64,000 bases of DNA from the NCBI GenBank assembly GCA_029237695.1, contig CM055265.1, positions 78,796,447 through 78,860,446 on the forward strand, in the 5' to 3' direction. The position numbers and the translations under genes are program-made. Under the pieces are notes generated by a model that was not told the origin of the DNA, did no database searches, and saw only the letters and a program-made list of their open reading frames with translations. Of this stretch, positions 55,407 to 64,000 are shown piece after piece. The stretch is from Conchocele bisecta. Taxonomy: Eukaryota > Mollusca > Bivalvia > Lucinida > Thyasiridae. How positions within the stretch are numbered: the first letter of the stretch is position 1; each line of letters starts with the position of its first letter.

Positions 55407-55757
55407 TAATTCCAGCACAAAAATATTTACACAATTCCTTAACATTTGATTGGTCTCTGTCCAAATTTTATATCCCAGTAAAAGCCCATGCCGAACTACT
55501 TTCCGTAACCGTGAGGCGCAGTTAAAATAATTCTTAAGAAAACGGAAAATAAACACATTTTCTTGATGAATTTATTTCAAATGCTGGAATTATAAGGAAT
55601 GAATGGCCTTTTTGTGGAATTTATCGGGGATATAAACTTGGAAAAGTCGTGGGAATACTGGACGAGGCCTTCCGGCCTTCGTCCAGTATTCCCGCGACTT
55701 TTCCAAGTTTATACCCCGATAAATTCCACAAAAAGGCCATTCATTCCTATAATGCAT
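55407..55757. repeat. Foldback repeat F, copy 3
   Basis: Co-linear with copies 1 and 2, with a short deletion near the start (the ccgtagcaag segment is missing). Hairpin at about 55,603-55,750. Confidence 0.9.
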
Positions 55758-56843
55758 GTAGCTTTTTATCACCCCTACAACTGTAAGCGCGTCGTTGCAG
55801 GAGATAGTGGATTAAAGAGACTGCTTTAATATGATAACACAATTTACATGTAAGTTATTTCGTTTCGCTCTATTGGTTAGTGTCGTGTAGTGATGGGCCA
55901 TGGCATATAGGACATATGACATTGTTCTTCAATACCGGACGTTGTGAGTTCAATACTCACTCTAGGCGTTAAAATAACTACATAGCAAGTCTATCCCATT
56001 GTCGGATGAGACTTTCAACTGTGGTCCCGTCTATATAAAATGTGTGGCATGTGAATTCCATGTTTTTCATATGAATTTCATATGAAGATTTCATATGCAA
56101 ATGATATAAAATGAGCCAATATGCAATTCATATGCAAATCATATGTACTTCATATGTAAATCATAAGAATTTCATATGAAGACCTACGTACAATGCTTTT
56201 AAATCTAAACATTTTTCATATGAATTTCATATGAAAAACATATGAATTTCATATGAATTTTGCATATGAAAAAATGTATATTTCATATGAATTGCATATG
56301 AAAAAAGGTATATTTCATATGGATTGCATATGCGCCAAGCCATTTCAGACTTTTATATGCGCTAAATTCAAACAAATGCAAACAGTCTGATCAGGATCTA
56401 CTGCTTCTGCTGTCCGTGTATCAATGCATCCTGCACGGTTTCTTGTACATTCTGGAGTATCAAACCTTACAGCAAGTCTTCTGTTGCCTTGTGTGTGGCA
56501 GCTGGTGGTCTTTTATAATATTTCTTGTAAATTGTTATTTTAAGACATTTTATGTAAGATACTACGACACCTTAAACAGGACATCCACAAGTGTTTTCTA
56601 TAAAGTTCCCACCAGACAGAATCTCGTTACCATGAGTTAGCTATCTCGTTCCCACGACATAGCATCTCGTTCCGACGACAAGCATCTCGTTCCCACGAGA
56701 TAGGATATCGTACCCACAAGTCAGCGATCTCGTTCCCTCGACATAGTCAGCCAATCAAAAGGTAGCAGCATCGTAATTCAAGATGGTGGAGCAATATCTG
56801 CTAGTCTATCAAGTGGCTGATTATGGTGTTCGAACGAGATGCT
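55758..56843. other. No gene seen; catatgaa-rich and atctcgttccc-rich tracts
   Basis: 56,050-56,340 is packed with the palindromic word ttcatatgaa and relatives (gcatatgaa, tcatatgcaa), more than 15 times. 56,620-56,745 holds four to five units of atctcgttcccacgacata. No gene recognised. Confidence 0.65.
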
Positions 56844-57064
56844 TCGTACGACTAAAATGTTCTTAAGCGAAAATTTAGGATCGTCTGGAAATTTCAATTC
56901 ATGGCGTTACATTTATTGAGCATAGGCTGCAGCCTATGCTCACTAAATGTAAATCCATGAATTGTTTACTTACAAGAAAACAGTGTTATTGTGAAATTTA
57001 CAGACTATCATAATTTTGCACTTACGAACATTTTAGTCGTAGGAAGTTTAGTGAAACGGCCCCC
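56844..57064. repeat. Palindromic MITE family M, copy 5
   Basis: The left end is lost at gatgcttcgtacgactaaaa; the right end is complete (gaagtttagtgaaacggccc). The central palindrome is cataggctgcagcctatg. Confidence 0.82.
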
Positions 57065-58640
57065 AGTTTCTTTAAAGTGATTATGTCTCAGATGATGTCT
57101 GAGATATCAAATATGTGATTATTCACTTCACTCACTGTAAATGACATGCAGTGAAACCTCGCTAAACCGGATATAAAATGTATAATAGTGCCAATCAATA
57201 CGTGGGGTAATGGTGAATGAATGTTTGGTTTGCCAGAAAATGTCTCAGATGATGTCTCTGATATAAAGAACATGTTGTGCCTATTGAGTGGCCATGTACC
57301 TTTAATGTAAAGTCACATTTCAATCCAGACATTCAACGAGTATGATACAACGGTTACGTCATGCAATAGTACAGTGACGCAACGTATATGCCAATCATGT
57401 TTGCAGTTTCATGAGAGCAACTGAAACAAGGCATAGTTATCACTAAGCTAATCCCCTTGCTGGCAGCCTTGATAATAAAAAATAAAATGAAAAAAAAAGA
57501 CGCAATTGCCTTACAAACAAGGTGAACATAAGATAAGTCCTCAGTAACGGTCGGACGTGGGTCGTATGCAAAACAAAGCACCATCTCTAGACACACATTG
57601 TGGCCGAATATTATCAAAATCAGTGAAGCGTTTAATAAGTTATTGCAAAATGAAAGCTGCACACACGCACGCACATAATGGCGAATGTACTTGCTGAGTC
57701 ACTAATGTCTAGTGAGTGTGCTCTACGTAATTAACGTATAGTTACATTCAGTCATAATCCTACCTAATCACCATCGAGAAAAGAGAAGAGAAGAATAAAT
57801 TGATTATTGACGGTATGGTCGAGTTCCTTCTCTTTTTTTTGTGAAAAAAAAAGAAGTGTTTTTACATTGTTTTATATGGCCGTAAAATTGGGGCAGGTTT
57901 CGTGAAACAGACTGTATGCATTTCTATTTATAGGCTGGCTTACAGACAGACTTAAATATCTCGATGGCAACTCAGTTCTACCTACAAATTCACATGTGTG
58001 TGATCTATAAACTCTATTATTAAGCCGGCTTAAAAATAGGCATGAACAGTCACGTTACGAGACACAGTTAGACACCTAACTATGGAAGGTAATATCCGCC
58101 ATAATTCTATTAGGCTTGATGCTTGCTTGCTGATGACATTCTAAGTTCTACCCGTCTTATTACAATTCTATGTGGCTTGATGCTTGCTGACTGGTGCCAT
58201 TACAACTTACTGTCATGTTATTTTATTCGTCATTCGTGTTTGTGACATTTGAAATCTTCTTGGTTATAGTCTAAATTGCATGTGCATTTGGCTTGATGCT
58301 TTATTCATTCGCACTGTTTCAATGCGTGTGTGTTGTTTACATTCTAAGTAGCTTCATGATTCATTCTTAGTGACATCCCGAGTTCCATTATTGATTATTG
58401 CATCGCTGTTTTGCGATGCGGTTTGTTACCTCGCTAAGCCACGCCCCTTGACAACAACAATGGCAACAGTAATTTGGCAACAACCATTAAGACGCCACGT
58501 GCGCTGCTAAAACTTAAAATATTTCTCCCTAAAATGATTTAATATGCTGGTACCCGTCCTACAATGCGTTGCTCTCTAAATTGGTTCCATGTCCCTAACG
58601 GTGTTGATGTAGATTGATGCCGCCTTTTCTGTTGCGCCAT
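57065..58640. other. No gene seen; repeat fragments
   Basis: 57,160-57,305 is an R450 piece. 57,435-57,610 is shared with 49,020-49,200. 57,870-57,915 is the end of the 22-kb foldback element. 58,075-58,135 (ctatggaaggtaatatccgc, cataattctattaggcttga) is inverted at about 63,810-63,870. Confidence 0.6.
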
Positions 58641-60040
58641 GTTTAGGTTAACATACACCAAATAGTTTTATTGTATAATTTAACCGAATCCCAGCCAGTC
58701 TTTCCTACTTTCACTATTCGTATGGATGTTGTGGGACCAACCTCGTCATGTCTCCCAATATTGTTTACATTATTTGGCCACGGAAACTCTGTTTACATCA
58801 TTCTTTTAAATGCTTCAAATATGCTGAAAACTGGTGTTAAAACACCCCTTTTCTAACCTTAAACATAGAGTGTACATGCCAGTTTATAATATAGGGAGAC
58901 ATGTTTTTCTTTATTCTTTCAATCTGACATTTTTCTGGCAAAATTATTACCATTTCCAGACGTACTAATTGACATTATTATACTTTTTATATCAAACGCG
59001 AAATGCCAGTCTGATATCAGGGGCGATAACCGGGGTTCCTTAAAATGATAACGGGAGCAACTATTTATTCCATTTATTTATTTTTTGATGTGCAATATCA
59101 TACTTTATGATATGTCGATAAAAATAGTTATTCAGCATTTAGTTGATATAAATAATTTAAAAATACTGCATCATTTGCATATGGAACTAGCTTGATACCA
59201 CCGCGAGTCTCTATGAGTACATTCAAGATTACTAAATAATTATATCTGTGTAGCTGGCACTCGTAATTTTTAAAAGTGGTGGACTAGTTGCAATTATACA
59301 CTTATTTAAGTTCCATAAAGAAAAGTTTGTACCTACTAGATGGGATCCCAGCTTCAACAATAATTAAATCTCTATTTTAATTAGTCAAGATCCAGAGCAG
59401 AATTGGTGGTGCAGGTTATTGGAAATTAGGTCCCACAACATCCATAAGAAAAATGAAAGTAGCAGAGAATAGCAAAATGTGTGGTAACGGGTTAGTGTTT
59501 TAGGGAAAATCAATGGTGGTGGCCCACCTTAGTCTGATCCCGGATAATTTAATTATGAGGATACATGTATGTATGAAACACATTAGTAAGTCAAACACCA
59601 TACATACATATGCAATTTAGTTAATATAGGTTAGAGAATAACAAATGGTGCGAAATCGTCAAGACGGTAAAAGTAGTCCGGTATGAACAAAATCGTGCGG
59701 GTGTTTTGAGGTCACTGACACAGTTTGCTTGCAAATCTTGATCCATTACTACCCAGTTTCACTTGAGGAACATGTTGGTCATGTGATGTAAACAGAGTTT
59801 CCGTGGCCAAAAAAAAATGTAAACAATATTGGGGGACATGACGAGGTTGGATTTTTCTGTCTTAGGAGTAAGTGAAGCAATTGTTTAATTCATGCAGAAC
59901 CAGTACAGACCGGCTGCAGGCTATGTACAAGTAGGTCCCACAACATACATACGAATAGTGAAAGTATGAGAAACTGACCTTCTTGGATGGGATTCGGTTA
60001 AAGTGTATAGTAAAACTATTTGGTGTCTTCTAACCTATAC
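58641..60040. repeat. Inverted-repeat element around an R450 copy
   Basis: Left arm 58,641-58,830 (caccaaatagttttattgta, ttaaccgaatccca, actttcactattcgtatg, cctcgtcatgtctcccaata, ggccacggaaactctgttta). Right arm 59,785-60,030 carries the same blocks inverted but with about 60 bases between two of them that the left arm lacks. An R450 copy (58,900-59,360) lies in the spacer. Confidence 0.75.
58900..59360. repeat. R450 repeat, copy near 59 kb
   Basis: Same orientation as 5,335-5,785, with aggggcgataaccggggttc, cttgataccaccgcgagtc and cactcgtaatttttaaaagt. Confidence 0.75.
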
Positions 60041-60366
60041 TGTGATTATTTGTAGGTGAAATCTTACATCAACACCGGCATTGGAGGTGTGCCTCAAACA
60101 GCCAATCACATCTCGTACTATTATTTATTAGTCGGAGGATTCCTAACATTGACAGCAGTGCCATCTGGCGTCATAATGAGGCACTACTAACATATATATT
60201 GCTTGTGTGGCAGTTGGAATTTGTGGGGGGTTTGAATAAATATACAAAACCTGGGTTTGTTATGTATTTAATCCCATTAACTTCCTAACCATTTCGGTTG
60301 TACATGTATTTGGAATTTGGGTGATGAATTAAAAAATATAAAACTTGTCTTTGTGATATATAATAT
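60041..60366. other. No gene seen
   Basis: Short AT-rich stretch up to the LTR element; nothing recognised. Confidence 0.5.
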
Positions 60367-60625
60367 TGTGACGAAGTCGTTGTCCGGAACTCTATTAATA
60401 ATGACTGTTTAATATAGGATGTGCGGTGTGGTTGAAGTGATGTTTAATATTGGGAGTGCGAGGCGGTTGAGGTGAATGTCGTTGATACCGGAAGTGTTGT
60501 AGCTAGCGTGCTCGAAGTTTAATAGAAGAATCCCCGGTTGTATCAATCTGTGTAGATCTGTTGATGTCATACATGCTTCTAACCAATTAAAATATATTGC
60601 CTGAGCTGTCTTCAGAGTTGTCACA
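60367..60625 (+). repeat. 5' LTR of the gypsy-like element
   Basis: 259 bp; see the element entry. Confidence 0.9.
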
Positions 60626-60885
60626 TTGGTGGCAGCGGTAAAAATCGTCAAAAACTAAACACGGCCGATTCGTCCCCATATGTTTCGCCCCACAACAACA
60701 ACAATAACGAATGAAACACGGGTCCGAATTACGTCCAGTGAAATTATCAGAATAAATTATTGCAGGTGATAAAACAGTACTGCTGTGTTGTTGACTTGTT
60801 AATTGTTTATAATTTATGATCGTGATGACATTTTAGGCTAGTCATTCTAACGTTGCCTATTTCATGCGCACACTGTATGTCGGAT

Positions 60886-61385
60886 NNNNNNNNNNNNNNN
60901 NNNNNNNNNNNNNNNNNNNNNNNNNNNNNNNNNNNNNNNNNNNNNNNNNNNNNNNNNNNNNNNNNNNNNNNNNNNNNNNNNNNNNNNNNNNNNNNNNNNN
61001 NNNNNNNNNNNNNNNNNNNNNNNNNNNNNNNNNNNNNNNNNNNNNNNNNNNNNNNNNNNNNNNNNNNNNNNNNNNNNNNNNNNNNNNNNNNNNNNNNNNN
61101 NNNNNNNNNNNNNNNNNNNNNNNNNNNNNNNNNNNNNNNNNNNNNNNNNNNNNNNNNNNNNNNNNNNNNNNNNNNNNNNNNNNNNNNNNNNNNNNNNNNN
61201 NNNNNNNNNNNNNNNNNNNNNNNNNNNNNNNNNNNNNNNNNNNNNNNNNNNNNNNNNNNNNNNNNNNNNNNNNNNNNNNNNNNNNNNNNNNNNNNNNNNN
61301 NNNNNNNNNNNNNNNNNNNNNNNNNNNNNNNNNNNNNNNNNNNNNNNNNNNNNNNNNNNNNNNNNNNNNNNNNNNNNNNNNNNNN
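60886..61385. other. Assembly gap of exactly 500 N
   Basis: A round number, so most probably a placeholder of unknown true length. Open frames called across it are artefacts. Confidence 0.98.
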
Positions 61386-61508
61386 TAGATAATCGACACG
61401 AGGGAAGACCACAGAGGAATCGGAGACGACCACCATGGCTGCAAGACTATGTAACTGATGAGGTTGAGGCAGAGAGTGATAGTGGGTCTAGTGATGAGAG
61501 CGAGTGAG
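61386..61508 (+). pseudogene. C-terminal end of the LTR element polyprotein (partial at the gap)
   Basis: The open frame leaving the gap reads DNRHEGRPQRNRRRPPWLQD, continues YVTDEVEAE and an acidic Ser-rich tail, and stops at 61,506-61,508. An RRxPPxWLxDYV-type motif near the end is usual for the integrase tail of gypsy-like Pol proteins. Only about 40 codons are visible, so the gene may be intact in the genome; it is partial because of the gap. Confidence 0.65.
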
Positions 61509-61610
61509 ACTTAGTAGTTGAGTAGTCATTCAGGAAGTTGTAACTTAATTTGGGGTTGTTTAGAAACAAATAATAACTCGAGGGCGAGTCTTATTTAGGG
61601 GGGAGAGTAG

Positions 61611-61869
61611 TGTGACGAAGTCGTTGTCCGGAACTCTATTAATAATGACTGTTTAATATAGGATGTGCGGTGTGGTTGAAGTGATGTTTAATATTGGGAG
61701 TGCGAGGCGGTTGAGGTGAATGTCGTTGATACCGGAAGTGTTGTAGCTAGCGTGCTCGAAGTTTAATAGAATAATCCCCGGTTGTATCAATCTGTGTAGA
61801 TCTGTTGATGTCATACATGCTTCTAACCAATTAAAATATATTGCCTGAGCTGTCTTCAGAGTTGTCACA
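61611..61869 (+). repeat. 3' LTR of the gypsy-like element
   Basis: 259 bp, one mismatch to the 5' LTR, preceded by a polypurine tract. Confidence 0.9.
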
Positions 61870-61911
61870 ATATCTTCCACTCCTTGACCAATGTAGCCCT
61901 TTCTAATGTAT

Positions 61912-63068
61912 GAAGGGTGCGTAGCCCCTTTTGGTACGCCGGATTCCGGCTGATTTAGAGGGTATTCCGGATGCCGAGTATGGGTACGCGGTACGCCGCT
62001 ATCATAGTATTTCGTCCGCGTACGCCGTTCCCGAAATTAACATGATGCTAAATACTGTCATATGCTATAAAAATGCTACATATGGTCTTATATGTCTTAT
62101 ACGTATTTCCGAACAGAGTATCGTCAGGTGTTTGACTGGGACAAACTGTTTCAGCAACGAGTCGTATTATTCCGGTTTGAGTTCTCTCCCTTGTCAACTT
62201 CCGTTTTTATTTATTCCAGTTCCGGTCATAATTTTGGCACATTGTTTTGAGGAAATTTTTTCACATTCACGTGAATTATTAGGCCTATATCAAACTATTT
62301 AAGATTCGAATTAAGTAAAAACAGATGGCATTGATAGAGGCAACTAGCCGTCTGTTCTTTCGAGAATCATAACAAGACAAAGTCAAGTGAGCCATGATAT
62401 CCGTGAAATACAACTACCAGAAAAAAATACATTGCAAGTGCTGTTTTATTGCACCTGTACATTTATGTCAAGGACTGCAACAGTAGTGACCCAACTTATG
62501 ACATAAAAGACTCCTAGCACCGGCTTAAGCGAAACTCAATGTAAAGGGTATACACATAGCAGGCGCGGATACAGGGGGGGGGGGGGGTCAAGGGGGTCCG
62601 GAACCCACCCCCCACCCTGCTCCAGGAAAAAAAAGAAAAAGACGAAAATCTACAATACTCGAATAGTTGGATGACTTTTTTCGTGGCCTAGGTGTCAGGA
62701 AATCGCATCCGTGGCGATCTGGCATCTACAAATTTCCTGGGGGAGGACCCCCAGACCCCCCTACTTTACGATTTAGCGCTCGCGGAGGTCGGCTATGCCG
62801 ACTTGTAATTGTAGACCGCCCCCCCCCCCTGCAATTATTTCTGTATCCGCGCCTGCATAGTACGAAATTCATATGTGCTCCTTTCTCATTGTTTTTATAT
62901 GCAATATTGCCACAATTTGTAGTATATATTTACGCAACCAGAGCAAATTGTATTCCAGTTGCCGACCCTGGCTTATAGAGTATTCTGTGGATGCCGACCT
63001 CAAATTTAGAGGGTATTCCGGATGCCAGGGGGGGGGGGGGGAGGGAGGGGGGCTACGCACCCCTCATA
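61912..63068. repeat. Foldback-ended region with nested MITE
   Basis: The left end reads gaagggtgcgtagcccc and the right end, inverted, gaggggtgcgtagcccccc. The word ttagagggtattccggatgc occurs near both ends (61,957 and 63,006). The 123-codon frame at 61,931-62,302 has no recognisable domain. Probably a decayed DNA element. Confidence 0.5.
62560..62855. repeat. MITE with CAGGCGCGGATACAG ends
   Basis: The terminal inverted repeat CAGGCGCGGATACAG is perfect over 15 bases and followed by a G run (left) and a C run (right). It is flanked by catag on both sides (62,555-62,559 and 62,856-62,860). 296 bp; non-coding. Confidence 0.8.
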
Positions 63069-64000
63069 TATGTATACACCCTCGTTGTAGTCTAGTATCG
63101 GTACATTTAGGTCCAGTCAATGTAGCACTTTCAGATTTACCTGTAGTGTACTGGACTATTACAGTTCAGAATAGGTATATTGTTGACTGGACTAGTGCAG
63201 TTCTTTTGTTAGGAAGTCACATGACTAACAAATGCATGTTGCATGCGCACGCAGCTTTTTCCGATCACTTTATTTTCCCGACGCCATATTGATCACTTGT
63301 GTACATGTTCGATATAAATTATCTTGGTAAATATTGTATTTACAGGAAATGTTTTGGGTTACAATTGTGCATTGTCTTGTCCCCAGAGATATACGCGACA
63401 TCAAATATTCATTTGTGTCACATATATCGCTGGAGATCTATTCCAAAATCCGTTTTCTTGAATTGATCAACACTTTATTTTCCCGACGCCATATTGATCA
63501 CTTGTGTACATGTTCGATATCGGACTCTGGCTTGATGCTTACTTCCTGCGGCTTTGTCCTTACTGCTTTCGGCCTTATTCAAAGTGCTAAGTGCTTGTTC
63601 TTACTTTCTATTGCAAATGCTTAGTGCAATAAAACAGGGACACGAATAAGGACGTATCAATAATTGTAATGTAAATAAGACGAATGAACAAAGCAATCTG
63701 CAGAATGGAACCTGTAAGAAAGACAAATACAATTACAACAAGCAGATTTCAAATGTAATAAATACAAATGACGAATGAAATAACATGAATATAAGTTGTA
63801 ATGTCATCAGCACGCAAGCATCAAGTCACATATAATTATGGCGGATATTACCTTCCATACCTAACTGCCCGCGTATAGAATTAGCAGCAGGCCGATAATG
63901 GACGACTTAAGGACTAACTTTATAGAATATCATTATTTGTTTAAATATAATACTTTCGTAAAGTTTTTTAACGTGAGTGGACATTTGTTTATGGCATAAA
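63069..64000. other. No gene seen; contains an exact 50-bp direct repeat
   Basis: 63,266-63,315 and 63,471-63,520 are identical. 63,810-63,870 is the inverse of text at 58,075-58,135. Short frames only. Confidence 0.6.

Larger units (their letters stand above)
60367..61869 (+). mobile_element. Young Ty3/gypsy-like LTR retrotransposon, body lost in an N gap
   Basis: Two 259-bp LTRs (60,367-60,625 and 61,611-61,869) differ at one position (60,528 versus its partner). They begin TGTGA and end TCACA and are flanked by ATAT on both sides (60,363-60,366 and 61,870-61,873). After the 5' LTR comes TTGGTGGCAGCGG, in the place of a primer-binding site. Before the 3' LTR is a purine run (ggggggagagtag). 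500 N fill most of the interior, so the true length is unknown, probably several kb as in the family. Confidence 0.88.

Noticed and set aside
60807..61444. Open frames of 174-209 codons
   Set aside because: They run through 500 N and are artefacts of the gap.
61931..62302. 123-codon frame (+)
   Set aside because: No domain; starts inside the repeated end of a foldback region.
62873..63292. 139-codon frame (+)
   Set aside because: Includes a poly-G tract and repeat ends; no recognisable domain.

Overview
The window looks like nuclear DNA of a marine invertebrate, most probably a bivalve-type mollusc (inference). It is AT-rich and gene-poor with spliced genes. It is crowded with LINEs, Tc1/mariner, Polinton-type and LTR elements and many foldback repeats. 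It also carries a secreted protein of the short-chain collagen C4-like type and a rhodopsin-family GPCR with a very long third intracellular loop, both common in lophotrochozoans. Nothing suggests bacterial or viral genomic DNA. A 500-base run of N shows that this is a scaffold.

Two host genes can be supported. (1) A class A GPCR at 32,294-33,835 (+) has one large coding exon, a 3' splice site directly before its ATG, and a degraded LINE starting within a few bases of its stop codon. (2) A secreted coiled-coil plus cysteine-rich domain protein lies on the minus strand between 54,248 and 49,530. Its exons join in phase: a signal peptide and coiled-coil exon, a 72-nt microexon (or a 69-nt alternative), and a 506-nt terminal exon. 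The microexon region has expanded into about a dozen 59-bp tandem units, each carrying the same 5' splice site. An apparently intact Tc1-type transposon sits in the intron upstream.

Layout: 0-10.7 kb holds foldback repeats, a 1.4-kb TA-flanked non-autonomous DNA transposon and a decayed tandem array. 11.1-14.7 kb holds a nearly full-length CR1-like LINE with a 2A-like peptide, PHD-type finger, endonuclease and reverse transcriptase, broken by a few lesions. 15.2-15.8 kb is a 53-bp minisatellite. 17-19 kb is a second, older LINE. 19-25 kb is repeats only. 25-29.9 kb shows no gene. 29.9-30.3 kb holds a 402-bp miniature LTR element whose LTRs contain a tRNA-like sequence; a second copy lies at 40.4-40.7 kb. 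32.3-35.7 kb holds the GPCR followed by two LINE fragments. 36 kb is a long CAA/CGA microsatellite. 39.7-41.2 kb is a satellite interrupted by the second miniature element. 41.2-43.3 kb holds rearranged Polinton (Maverick) fragments. 49.5-54.2 kb holds the secreted-protein gene. 54.3-60 kb is foldback repeats. 60.4-61.9 kb holds a young Ty3/gypsy-like LTR element whose body is mostly lost in the N gap. 61.9-64 kb is nested repeats.

The two observations most worth following are the miniature LTR element with an internal pol III-type tRNA promoter and a tRNA-Lys-type primer site, and the splice-donor-bearing microexon array.
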